DNA of 64,000 nt from Ehretia macrophylla (Eukaryota; Streptophyta; Magnoliopsida; Boraginales; Ehretiaceae): contig CM075773.1 of assembly GCA_037974665.1 (NCBI GenBank), positions 30,287,853-30,351,852 on the forward strand. The letters run 5' to 3'. Numbering within the stretch: the first letter of the stretch is position 1; every line of letters begins with the position of its first letter. The translations under genes and the position numbers were made by a program. The notes beneath the pieces are model-generated. The model did no database searches. It had not been told where the DNA came from and worked only from the letters and a program-made list of their open reading frames with translations. Below, piece after piece: positions 47,775 through 59,400 of this stretch.

Positions 47775-50700
47775 CTAAGCTATTGGGCCAACACCCAATG
47801 TTTGAAGATGCTTGCTCAATTGGACGCTCCCTAACGCTTTAGTGAAGATATCTGCACAATTATCTTCTGTAGGGCAGTACTCCATGTAGATTTCGCCTTC
47901 CTCGATCAGTTCCCTCACATAGTGATACTGAATCTCTATGTGTTTTGTTCTAGCATGAAATACCGGATTCTTTGACATGACTATACAACTCTGACTGTCA
48001 CATTTCAACATTGTTGCTTCCTCTATTGGAATGCCAATATCAGTCATGATGCGTCGTAGCCAAACAGCTTCACAGGATGCTACACAAGCAGCCTTGTATT
48101 CTGCCTCCGTTGATGAAAGTGCAACGGTGGGTTGCTTCTTACTAGCCCATGAGATGACTCCACCACCGAATGTGAATACGTAACCTGTAACAGATTTTCT
48201 TGAGTCAATATCACCAGCCCAGTCTGAGTCACAGTACCCAGATAAAGTATCTCCAGACTTGTATGATATCCCATACTCCAACGTGCCTTTGAGATATTTG
48301 AGGATTCGCATCCCTGCTTACCAGTGACTTTGTCTTGGTTTATTTGAAAACCGATTGAGAACTCCCACAGCATAACTAATATCTGGTCTTGTGTTATAAA
48401 GGAAGATTAAACTTCCCACCAACCTTCTGTAAAGCTTGTTATCAACTTGTTCTGAAGGATCGTCAATTGATAACTTTGTATTCACTTCCATCGGGGTGAC
48501 AACTGGTTTGCACTCGGACATACCAAATGCAGTCAGGAGCTCACAAACATATCGTTGCTATGAGATGAAGATAGTATGAGGTTTTTGCCACACCTCGATT
48601 CCTAAGAAATAATGAAGAAGCACAAGATTTGTCTTTTCAACTTCTTGGCTCAACCATTCTTGCCTCTTCCGAATATTATCTTCATGGTCACCAGTGATTA
48701 CAAGATCATCCACATATAGGACTACAATTACCTTCTTTCCTTGTTCACTTAGAACATACAAGTTGGTTTCTGATTTGCTTCTACAGAAACCATGTTGCAA
48801 GAAGAAAGAGTCTATACGTTTGTACCAAGCTTATGGTGCTTGCTTTAACCCATATAAAGCATTTTTCAATTTGCAGACTTTTTCTTCTTCACCTGGTATT
48901 TGGAAGCTAGGGGGTTGTGCAACGTAGACTTCTTCTTCAAGTTGTCCATTAAGAAAAGCTGACTTGACATCCATTTGATGTACAATCCATTCATAATGCG
49001 CTGCAGCTGCAACAACTAGCCTGATTGTTAACATTTTTGCTGTTGGAGCAAAGGTTTCATATACATCGAAACCTTCGACTTGCGAAAATCCTTGTGCTAC
49101 AAGGCGTGCCTTGTATTTTTCAAGACTTCCATCTGCCTTGTACTTCACTTTCCAAATCCATTTGGTGCCGATAATTTTTCTGTTCGGTGGCTTTTCAACG
49201 ATCTCCCAAATATCATTTTTCATGATACTATCATACTCGGCTTGCATAGCTGCTCTCCAATTTGGATCTGACATGGCTTCCTCCACAGTTACCGGTTCTT
49301 TTACCGTCTTGATGATTTGGGTCATCAAAGCCATGTTTACTAGTTGTTGTCCTGATCTGTTCTGCTCCTCTATTCTCTTTGATCGTCTTAGTCCATCAAG
49401 ACGTGGACTATCATCAGTAATTCCTAGATTTCTTCCATCAAAGAGCTGTTGGAACCACTTCGGTTGTGGCTTCCTTGTGGGTACAACATGTTGGTCTTCA
49501 GTCTCCTTATCATTAGAGACTTCTTCATTGTTCAACGGTCGTTGTTCAGGCACTTGGTGGATTACTTCATCGGTTGATGACGAAATGGCAAGACCGCTAT
49601 CCTCCATCGAGTGTGGTCATTCATTAAACACCACATCTCGGCTTATGATCACTTTCTTAGCCTCTACATCATAGAGTTTGTATGCTTTAGACTCTTCACT
49701 ATATCCCAAGAAAATGCCCTTCTTGCTCTTGTCATCCAATTTCTTTCGATTTTCATTTGGAATGTGTACAAAACACTCACACCCAAATTTTCTTAAATGA
49801 GACACAGAAGGTTTCGTACCATAATAAGTCTCATTATGAGTCTTATCGTTGAGTGCCCTGGTTGAGCACCGATTGAGGATGTATACCGCTGTGTTGACTT
49901 CTTCAGCCCAGAATATGTCAGGTAGGCCAGCACTTTTCAACATGCATCGAGCCATTTCTACAATTGTTCGATTTCTTCGTTCCACAACTCCATTTTGTTG
50001 TGGTGTGTATGGAACAGTCAATTGGCCCTTAATCCCAAGCTTGTTGCTGTAGTTGGTGAACTCAGTAGAACAGAATTCCCCCCCATGATTGGTACAAAGT
50101 TTCTTCAACTGAGTTGTGTTCTCATTTGTCATAAGTTTGTGCCACACTTTAAATTTTTCAAGAGCATCAGCCTTGTCCCGAAGGAAGTACACCCACATCT
50201 TCCTACTATAATCTCTGACTAACAGCATAAAGTAGGAAGATCCTCCCAACGCCGTTGTAGTCATTTTTCCTCAGAGGTCAGCATGTACCAACTCTAGAGG
50301 AGCCTTTGATCGGTTATGACTCTCTTTGGGAAATGACTGTCTATGTTGCTTGCCCAGCATACAAGCTTCACATGATCCTTCAATCTCGTCAATTGAAGGC
50401 AAGTCGGCCACCATCTTCTTCTTTTGCATTTCCTTTAACACAGGATAGGAAATGTGCCCGAACCTTTCATGCCAAAGTTGACTTGTTTTGGCATCCACGA
50501 CAGCAGAAAGAGAGCTGATTTCGTAAAGATTATTTTTGCGAATACCTTTACTCACGATATTTTGATCCTTGTCAAGAATCAAAGCTTCCGTCTTCTTGAA
50601 CCGCACTTCTAGATCATTATCTGTAATAGCAGCTACAGATAGCAAATTTCTGGTGATCTGGGGTACAAAGAGTACGTTGGACAGCTTCTTGCTTCCTCCA

Positions 50701-51824
50701 TCTTTAGACACGAGCGAGATGGTTCCAGTGCCCTCAACGGGACACCTAGCATTATTCCCGACGATAACATTCATTGGTTCTTGTAGAGGTTTTATGGAGT
50801 CATATAACTCCTTCTTGCTGGTCATGTGTCGGGAAGCTCCACTATCTAACACCCATGCAATTGTTTGGTGTACATGTGCGCTAGTACACGTTTCTTTCGA
50901 TATATCTGTTACAGTAAACAAATGCACTTCCGTTTCAGCCGTATTGGCAGATTCTTTATTTCTCCAATTTGGCTTTAAAGTTCCGTTCTTCTCGTCATGG
51001 ATTCGTTTCCTACAATCTTTGACAGCATGATCTTTCTTATTGCAGTAGTAGCACGATCCAGAGAACGTCTTCTTCTTTGCTTTCTTATTTTCTTCTTGGT
51101 TACTCCTCGCCTTGGCTGTAAAGGCAGAGTCAAGTTGATTTTCTCTACTCCTCAGCCTCATCTCTTCCTCCATCAACATGGCAGTGAATTCTTCAAACGT
51201 CAAAGGAGGAATGCGAACTTGTGTATTGAGTGCTGTCACAAGGCCGTCAAATTTTAGAGGCAACACTCTAATGCACCTTCGAGCTAGTTCCTCGGTTGAT
51301 TTGGAAATACCAACTACAGCCATTTGATCACGTAGGTTTTTCATCCTACTGATAAATGACTCAGCTGCTTCATCTTCACTTAATATCTCAGCAGCTAACT
51401 GATTCTCCAAGTTCTGAATGCGAGTCTGGTTCCTTGTTTCATACTGATTTCTCAGTATGTTCCAAGCTTCAGTTGCCTTGGTTGTGTGTTGAATTAGAGT
51501 AAGAACGGAATCTTGAACACTTGTTACAATTGCACAAAGTGCATCAGCATTTCGTCTCCTCCATTCTTGAACAAGCTGAGGATCTGCAGGTGTGACCTTT
51601 TTTGTGTCATCTTCAGCACGGACTGCAACTGGTTCTGCATCTGTGCCTAACACTGTATCAAGGAGTTCGTAGGAGTCCAGAACTGTAGTGATTTTGAACT
51701 TCCACAAAAGATAGTTCGTGCCATCAAGCTTTCCTTCTGTGAAGGTAGGGGGACGGATACGAATTGTTGGTACTAAACCAGAACTAGAACTGGTAGAAGA
51801 AGAACTAGCACCTTGAGTAGTCAT
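47775..51824 (-). pseudogene. gag-pol: copia gag-pol (fossil): Gag, protease, integrase, RT, RNase H
   Basis: The frame opens with MTTQGASSSSTSSSSG at 51824, 58 bp inside the 5' LTR edge. In minus-strand order: Gag with a UBN2-like helical core (about 51150-51750) and a CCHC knuckle CYYCNKKDHAVKDC (about 51020-51060); protease with VLDSGASRHMT (about 50840); the pre-integrase segment LWHERFGHISYPVLKEM with the following CEACMLGKQH zinc-binding half (about 50350-50500); the integrase core with YTPQQNGVVERRNRTI (about 49900-50260); RT with KWIWKVKYKADGS, QMDVKSAFLNGQLEEEVY and YVDDLVITGDHED (about 48560-49330); and RNase H with GYCDSDWAGDIDSRKSVTGY and ALSSTEAEYKA (about 47830-48250). The protein is the single Ty1/copia polyprotein that builds the particle and inserts the cDNA. 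It is broken at about five places. Confidence 0.93.
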
Positions 51825-51870
51825 AGTTGTTGAGCTTTACTAGACAAGATTGTTGTTAAGAGCCCCTTAA

Positions 51871-51882
51871 GCTCTGATACCA
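51871..51882 (-). promoter_or_regulatory. primer-binding site of the copia element, initiator tRNA-Met
   Basis: TGGTATCAGAGC on the minus strand abuts the 5' LTR with no gap and is complementary to the 3' end of initiator tRNA-Met, the standard copia primer. Confidence 0.95.
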
Positions 51883-52484
51883 TGTAAGAATATAACCAAT
51901 TTTCCAGAAACGTCTTAACAACAATCAAGTAGAAAGACAACACTACTCGTTATAACAATTCAATATAACACTTACAAGATAATTATCCCACCGTGCGCTC
52001 TCAATATTAGAGCTTCAATGGCTTCTGGACTTACAAAAAGAATACAAGAAAGAAAGACTAACTTAGGATTGTGTTTGGAGTTGTGTTGTGGATGAAAATG
52101 ATGAACTAATGCATGCCTATTTATAGAATTTAGCTAGCCCGCCATAGGAGACTTTCCTATCAAACATTTCAATCTTGGTTGGCTTTACCAACCATGTTCA
52201 AAGTATTAGCCACCCATATTTATCACATGGGTGGCTACAATTGACCACATGGGTGGCTAGCATCCAAGTCAACTTCTAGGAAGTTTCCTTTGGTCAAATT
52301 GACTAACTTTAGCATTGCATCACCCCGACGTCATCTTAGGTAATTCCAAATTCCCGAACTTCTTTCTTGTAGCCATCGCGATCTCTTTTGACCTCATCGA
52401 CGTTTAAATCGGAATCATTAATTTATGCTACCATATAATTAATGATACTTATTATGAAGAGGTGGATATTGACATATATTAACA
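51883..52484 (-). repeat. copia 5' LTR (602 bp)
   Basis: Partner of 47145-47746, same length and about 97.5% identical by direct comparison. It has TG...CA ends, is flanked inside by the primer-binding site and outside by ACCTG. As the 5' LTR it would carry the promoter of the element. Confidence 0.95.
52117..52125 (-). promoter_or_regulatory. TATA box in the copia 5' LTR
   Basis: TATAAATAG on the minus strand, about 360 bp from the LTR start in element orientation. It is conserved exactly in the other LTR at 47379-47387. It is the only clear TATA match in a suitable position and would place the U3/R border some 30 bp further on. Confidence 0.65.
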
Positions 52485-52489
52485 ACCTG
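52485..52489. repeat. target-site duplication, right, of the copia element
   Basis: ACCTG, identical to 47140-47144; satellite continues as GTCACGAGCTCC. Confidence 0.95.
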
Positions 52490-53230
52490 GTCACGAGCTC
52501 CACGCCCTCTGTTTGCAGGCCCTGCCTCTGCGTATAGTGAAATTCTCTTGCCAAGGTGCCGTGTTATTCAGTAATAGAAATGTGATAGATTAGGTTGTCG
52601 TCCTTTTCGTTGCTCATGACGTACGATCCTGGACAGAAAAACAGCGTTAAAGAAGAAAAGTGTCCCAAAAATGATGAAAATGTACAATTTTGGGCTCCGA
52701 AAATAGGCGGTGCCGAGCAGGCTTACTGACCCCATCATAGAGCTCTCGGAGAACTTTTCAACGGTATGCTGTACGCCGCGTAACTCCTTACAGATCAAGA
52801 GTTATAAGCATCGGAGCAACGGATACCTGGTCATAAGCCCCACGCCCTCTGTTTGCGGGCCCTGCCTCTACGTGAAGTGAAGTTGTCTTGCCCAAGGTGC
52901 CGTGTGATTCGGTAATAGAAATGTGATGGATTAGGTTGTCGTCCTTTTCGGGGCTCATGACGTACGATCCGGGACGGAAAAATAGTGCAAAAGAAGAAAA
53001 GTGCCCAAAAACTTATGAAAACGTTCGATTTTGGGCTGCGAAAACAGGCCCAGCCGAGCAGGCTTGTAGCCCCCGTCGTAGAGCTCTCGGAGAGCTTTCC
53101 AACCGTATGTTGTGCGCCGCGTAACTTCTTACGGATCAAAAGTTATGAGCACCGGAGCGACAGATACCTGGCCAGAAGCCCCACGCCGTCTATTTGGGGG
53201 CCCTGCCTCTACGTCAAGTGAAGTTGTCTT
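52485..53230. repeat. satellite array block C, about 2.2 monomers
   Basis: Same monomer and orientation as the other blocks. The phrase GATACCTGG recurs from 52822 to 53163, one 341-bp period. The block lies between the copia element and the inverted gypsy LTR. Confidence 0.95.
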
Positions 53231-53887
53231 TGTGAGGCCCGACCTCGATTTGGGTGCGATACCTCGTTTCGTGTGCCCTAACCTAGATTTGCGTCCCTTG
53301 ACCTAGGTGTAAGAGTCGTACTTCATTTTGAGTGCCTTGCATTGAATTATGTGCAAACATTTAGGGTTGCGTGTATTTACTTGAAAAATGTGCTTTCGTC
53401 TCGTAGTGCGTGCCTTACCTCATAGTGCGTGCCCTAAACCTAGGAAAGCATGCCCGCACTAGATCATTAATTAATCCTACAAACTCAACTAACTAATATT
53501 AAAATGCTAAGTCAATGCACTAGAAGAGGAAATTGCACCAAAAGCTAGACATTCTTATTCTTTATTCCTTATTCTTTTGCACTTCCCAAGCACCCAATTA
53601 AGTAATGCTCAAAAGATGACAAAGATTCAGCATTTTGCAAGCCTTGGCCGACCACCTCTTGCATTTGTGCATGCATTGCAATTTCAAAAATTAAATCTAG
53701 ACATCCAATGACAAGCTCATGACAAATCACTTCAAAAAAAATGCATAAAAAATGAAACCAAAGCTCCATATTCTCGACACACACTCAATTGCCCATGCTA
53801 AGGATTCAAATTATGCTCCTTGAAGACACAATTCTGAATTTTGCAAGGCCCTAGGCCGACACAAGCATCATATTCCCCAAAGCTTTC

Positions 53888-53958
53888 ATTTTTCTTTCAT
53901 TCTTTCTTTCTTTCTCACATTTTCTCTCACTCTCTCATCTCTTCTCTCTCTCTCTCTG
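53888..53958. repeat. (CT)n / CTTT-rich pyrimidine tract in the LTR
   Basis: A stretch of TTTCTTTC and CTCTCT units, complement of the purine tracts in the minus-strand LTR copies. Confidence 0.8.
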
Positions 53959-54399
53959 CACCCTAGCTGAAATCCTACTCTCCATAGCTTAGGTTCATCA
54001 AGACCTCCAATCTACCAAGGTACTCGACCAAGCAAGCTAGAGTGCAAAAGTCGCACATGCAAGCTCATAGCACATTCACTTCGGCTTAGGTAAGTTTGTT
54101 AGCTTCCATTTCATTTTCTTTTTGTTCTAGCCATTTGCATATACTAAGAACATGGTTACTAAGCTAGGAATTAAAGAAATCTCAAGTTGTCTCTCGGCTA
54201 AGCAAGGAAAAGGGTCGACATTGTGCTTCATCAAGAGTTTGTGCATCTTCTTTGTTGTCTTGCTAAGGTGAGGGCTAAAACTTCTTGAAAAGCTTTTAAA
54301 AACCACATCCATCCCTTTGAATGTCTATTTTTACATCTGTACTTGTGATATATGTTTGTACATGAGCTTTGGTAAACATGCATGGCAAGATATTTGGCT

Positions 54400-54820
54400 A
54401 GAATGTGAAGATAGGTGAAATTGAGTATTTGGCAGCTTTCGGTTCCATTGGAGCGAAGTGATTTTGACCAGGTAAAAGATGTTGAAAATATGTGAAAATT
54501 GGAAGGTGACTAGTTTTGCCAGTTCTAAGAATTTTTCGTAGAAATAGGCCAAAGCTAATGTCGACTCTAAGGTCCTCAAAATGGCAAAATATCAAAATAT
54601 GTCCAAATCTGAAAAATCTGGGAAAATGAAGCAGGTTTTGGCAGATTCACTGTCCTTGTAGAACGAATCTATTTTGACTTAGTAAATGATATCCAAAATG
54701 TATTCAATTCGGCATGCAGCTATAATTTTCAGTTCTGGACATTTTTTCCAGAAATAGACTAAGGCTAAATCTGACTCTAAGGTCCTCAAAAACGACAAGT
54801 ATTGAAATGTGTACAAATCT
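54400..54820. repeat. pair of diverged direct repeats, about 210 bp each, in the inverted LTR
   Basis: GTCCAAATCTG at 54601 and GTACAAATCTGGAC at 54811 are the ends of two equivalent units, spaced 210 bp, matching the pairs in the minus-strand copies. Confidence 0.7.
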
Positions 54821-56432
54821 GGACAGTTTTGTGTAGTCTCACGGTTCTGGCTATAACTCTTGAACCCGAACTCCAAATGATGTGAGGTTTGTTTCTGGAT
54901 TTAGTTCACTCCTTAAGCTTTAATTTGACATTTTTTTCACTGGAATTGGACTTTGTTTGCTTGTCTCAATGATTGTGAGAAAATAGTCCATTGCAGCGAG
55001 GTGTTCATCTAGTGATATGCTTTGAAAATTATTGTAACCTCTCTTGTTGTATTAAATGCTTGGGATTGTGGCACTTGGATGTTGTGTGGACCGTTTTGAA
55101 TGCTTGAGGGTGTTTGAATTAATCAATGCATGGCTTGAGTTTAATTACGTGACAACTTAGGGCTTAATCGTACGGGTGAGCATGAATCGAAACCCTAATA
55201 ACTAGGTAAACTCGCTCAGTGTTGATCCTATGAATATCGTGTTTAATTATGTGATTAGTAGGCTGCCCGTAGTTTCCCTTATAGCCCTAAATATGATTCC
55301 GATGATTACATGTTGACAAGTAGGCCTTTCTTGCACCTGGTCCCACGTAGATGTCGTTGCATGTTGTATAATCTTATTATTTGATTACGTGAACTTCGAT
55401 ATGAGTTATATGACTTGATGTACATGCGTTACATGGCTGCCCGTTTAATATTCATATAACTCCATGTGCTTTTCAAGTGAAATTACTTGCCATATCGTGC
55501 CTCGCGTGTTTAATTGTCAATGTGCGATCTTATGATTGTTCGGAGGCAACCTACTTTGTTGTCCTCCTAATGTGGTATATTAAATGTCATAAATGTGCAT
55601 TACATACAAGGTTGCAACATTTTATTCTGGCGTGGTAGCGTTCACACACACCGGGCGGCATCGGGCTTGCAGGTGCAACCGTGACTACCATTGTCTAATT
55701 TTATCTCTCTTTTGGGGGCTAGACTTTCTCGGAGAGTTGGGTCGTAAGATTTCGGGGTACATCCGGAGTACACCCATTTGGCGTGATAAGAGGATGATTT
55801 GAAGTCGGCCGTAACAATTGATACTGGAAATGAACTGAGAGCAAAAGCTCACCGTATCCTTTTCACTATGTGTATAAGTACTCTCGCTTGGTTCCTAGAG
55901 GACCTCGGGGAGGAAAGACGGGTAATTGTGTTTCTTTAGTCTTATATTACATTATGTACTTTCTTGTGATATATGTCATGCTTGCAAAGGGTTTTCATAA
56001 TTGAACCGGAAAAAGAGTTACAAAACTTATTTCTCGTTCCCCCTCCCTGAGTTCATAAGGACTCACCCTCTTTTATCATCTCAAGTGAAGAAGACCAGGA
56101 ACAGGTACCCGAGGACAACGTGCCTAATGATGATTCCTTGGAATGATTGCTTGCCCTACGTGCCTTAGTTGACTATGGCCATTTTGTGAATGATATGTTG
56201 CTTGAAGACTATTTTGTATGTTGCTTGTTATTGTATTGTAAATGACCGCTGTTGTAATTTGGGGTCTAATTTTGGCTTGTACTGATCATAACTAGTTAGA
56301 CACTCTTGTGGTCGTTTTTGCTATCGCTACTGGCTAGTATCTATCATAGGATTATGAAGTATCCGGTAAGGATTAAGTAAAATGAATCTATCCAAATCTT
56401 AAGCATGTACTCATTGTTAAGCTAAGATCAAC

Positions 56433-59400
56433 AAGTTGTCTTGCCCAAGGTGCCGTGGGATTCGGTAATAGAAATGTGATGTATTAGGTTGTCGTCCTTT
56501 TCGCGTCTCATGACGTACGATCCCGGATGAAAAAATAGCGTAAAAAAAGAAAAATATCCCGAAACTGATGAAAACGTTCAATTTTGGACACCAAAAATAG
56601 GCTCAGCCAAGCAAGCTAGGTGCCTCCGTCGTAGAGCTCTCAGAGAGCTTTCCAACTGTATGTTGTGCGCCGCGTAACTCTTTACGGATCAAAAGTTAAG
56701 GGCACCAGAGCGACGGATACTTGGTCACAAGCCCCACGCCCTCTGTTTGCGGGCCCTGCCTCTATGTGAAGCGAAGTTGTCTTGCCCAAGGTTCCGTGTG
56801 ATTTGGTAATAGAATTGTAACGGATTAGGTTGTCGTCCATTTCGTGGCTCACGACGTACGATCCGGGACGAAAAAATAGCGTAATAGAAGAAAAGTGTCT
56901 CAAAACTAATAAAAATGTTCAATTTAGGGCTTCGAAAATAGGGGCAGACGAGCAAGCTTGGTGCCTCCATCATAGAGCTCTCAGAGAGTTTTCCAACGGT
57001 ATGTTGTGCGACGCGTAACTCCTTATGGATCAAAAGTTATGAGCACTGGAGTGACGGATACCTGGTCATAAGCCCCACGCCCTCTGTTTGCGGACCCTGC
57101 CTCTACGTGAAGTGAAGTTTTCTTGCCCAAGGTGCCGTGTAATTCGGTAATAAAAATGTGATGGATTAGGTTGTCATCCTTTGCGCGGCTCACGACGTAC
57201 AATCCGGGACGGAAAAACAGTGTAAAGAAGAAAAGTATCCCAAAACTTATGAAAATGTTCGATTTTGGGCTCCAAAAACAGGCGCAGCCGAGCAGGCTAG
57301 GTGCCTATATCGTAGAGCTCTTAGAGAGCTTCCCAACGGTGTGATGTGTGCAGCGTAACTCCTTACAGATTAAAAGTTATGGACACCTGGTCACAAGCCA
57401 CACGCCCTCTGTTTGCGGGCCCTTCCTCTACGTGAAGTGTGGTTGTCTTGCCCAAGGTGCCTTGTGATTCGGTAATAGAAATTTGATGGATTAGGTTGTC
57501 GTCCTTTTCGCGGCTCACGACACACGATCCGGGACGAAAAAATAGGGCAAAAGAAGAAAAGTGTCCAGAAACTGATGAAAACATTTGATTTTGGGCGCCG
57601 AAAACAGGCACAGCCGAGTAGGCTAGCTGCCCCCATCGTAGAGCTCACGGATAGCTTTCCAACGGTATGTTGTGCGCCGCGTAACTCCTTACGGATCAAA
57701 AGTTATGAGCACCGGAGCGACGGATACCTTGTCATAAGTCCCACGCCCTCTGTTTGCGGGCCCAGCCTCTATGTGAAGTGAAGTTGTTTTGCCCAAGGTG
57801 TCATGTGATTCGATAATAGAAATGTGATGGAGTAGGGTGTCATCCTTTTCGATGCTCGCGACGTATGATACGGGACGAAAAAATAGCGCAAAAGAAGAAA
57901 GGTGTCCCGAAATAGATGAAAACGTTCGATTTTAGGCCCCAAAAACAAGCACAGCAGAGCAAGCTGGGTGCCCCCGTCGTAGAACTCTGGGAGAGCTTTC
58001 CAACGGTATACTGTGCGCCATGTAACTCCTTACATATCAAAAGTTATGAGAACCGGAGCGACGGATACCTGGTCACAAGCTCTACGCCCTCTGTTTACAC
58101 GCCCTACCTCTGCGTGAAGTGAAGTTGTCTTGTCCAAGGTACCGTGTTATTCGGTAATAGAAATGTGATGGATTCGGTTGTCGTCCTTTTCGCAGCTCAC
58201 GATGCACGATCAGGGACGAAAAAACAGCGTAAACGAAGAAAAGTATCCCAAAACTTATGAAAATATTCAATTTTGGGCTTCAAAAATAGGCGCAGCTGAG
58301 GAGGCTAGGTACCCCTATCGTACAGCTCTTAGAGAGCTTTCCAACGGTATGCTGTGCGCCGTGTAACTCCTTACGGATCAAAAGTTATGAGCACCGGAGC
58401 GACGGATACGTGGTCATAAGGCCCACGTCCTCCGTTTGCAGGCCCTGACTCTACGTGAAATGAAGTTGTCTTGCCCAAGGTACCGTGTGATTCGGTAATA
58501 TAAATGTGATGGATTAGGTTGTTGTCCTTTTTTTAGCTCACGACGTACGATTCGGGACAGAAAAATAGCGTAAAACAAGATAAGTGTCCCAAAACTTATG
58601 AAAATGTTCAATTTTGGGCTCCGAAAACAAGCGCAGCTGAGCAGGTTAGGTGCCCCATCGTAGAGCTCTCAGAGAGCTTTCCAACTGTATGCTGTGCACC
58701 GCGTAACTCCTTACGGATCAAAACTTACGGGCACCGGAGCGACGGATTCCTGGTCAGAAGCCCCACGCCCTCGGTTTGCGAGCCCAGCCTCTACGTGAAC
58801 TGAAGTTGTCTTGCCACAGGTGCCATGGGATTTGTTAACATAAATGTGATGGATTAGGTTGTCATCCTTTTCGCGGCTCACGACGTACGATCCGGGACGA
58901 AAAAATAGCGCAAAAGAAGAAAAGTGTCCTGAATCTTATGAAAACGTTTGATTTTGGGCTTCAAAAATAGGCGCAACTGAGCAGGATTGCTACCCCCGTC
59001 GTAGAGCTCTCGAAGAGCTTTCCAACGGTATGCTGTGCGCCGCGTAACTCCTTACGGATCAAAAGTTAATGGCACCGGAACGACAGAGACCTAGTCACAA
59101 GCCCCACGCCCTCGGTTTGCGGGCCCAACTTCTACGTGAAGTGAAGTTGTCTTGCCTAAGGTGCCGTGGTATTCGGTAATAGAAATGTGTTCGATTAGGT
59201 TGTCATTCTTTTCACAGCTCACGACGTACGATCCGGGACGGAAAAACTGCTTAAAAGAATAATAGTATCCTAAAACTGATGAAAACGTTCAATTTTGGGC
59301 TCCAAAAACAGGCGCAGCAAAGCAAGATCGGTGCCCCCGTTGTAGAGCTCTCGGAGAGCTTTCCAACGGTATCCTGTGCGCCGCATAACTCCTTGCGGAT

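Larger units (their letters stand above)
47145..52484 (-). mobile_element. Ty1/copia element, Tnt1/Tork-like, full length (5340 bp), broken
   Basis: Two 602-bp LTRs (47145-47746 and 51883-52484) bracket a minus-strand Gag-Pol. There is a primer-binding site beside the 5' LTR, a polypurine tract beside the 3' LTR and a perfect ACCTG target duplication. The domain order gag, protease, integrase, RT, RNase H is that of Ty1/copia. Total and LTR lengths are close to tobacco Tnt1, and the motifs suggest the Tork group, though the lineage was not tested. The element is intact in outline but the coding region is broken about five times. The LTRs differ at about 15 of 602 positions (2.5%). With a grass-type rate of 1.3e-8 per site per year that is about one million years; a slower woody-plant rate would give an older date. 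Confidence 0.95.
53231..56432 (+). mobile_element. partial gypsy LTR, opposite orientation
   Basis: It starts TGTGAGGCCCGACC on the plus strand, the 5' terminus of the LTR family, and follows the other copies in reverse order for about 3.2 kb: short-unit array (53240-53465), pyrimidine tract (53888-53958), 210-bp repeat pair (about 54400-54820) and the GC-richer stretch (55600-55800). It stops short of the GGGGCGTGACA end. It is the only gypsy LTR in this window on the plus strand. The satellite base string AAGTTGTCTT ends the left flank (53221-53230) and also opens the right flank (56433-56442), so the array phase is preserved across the insertion although the LTR is incomplete. Confidence 0.85.

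Noticed and set aside
49111-49674. A 187-codon plus-strand frame in the copia element.
   Set aside because: It is the reverse side of the RT region; its residues mirror the sense coding and show no family resemblance.
53022-53040. CENP-B-box-like sequence at GTTCGATTTTGGGC.
   Set aside because: TTCG is present but the following A and CGGG core of the box are not.
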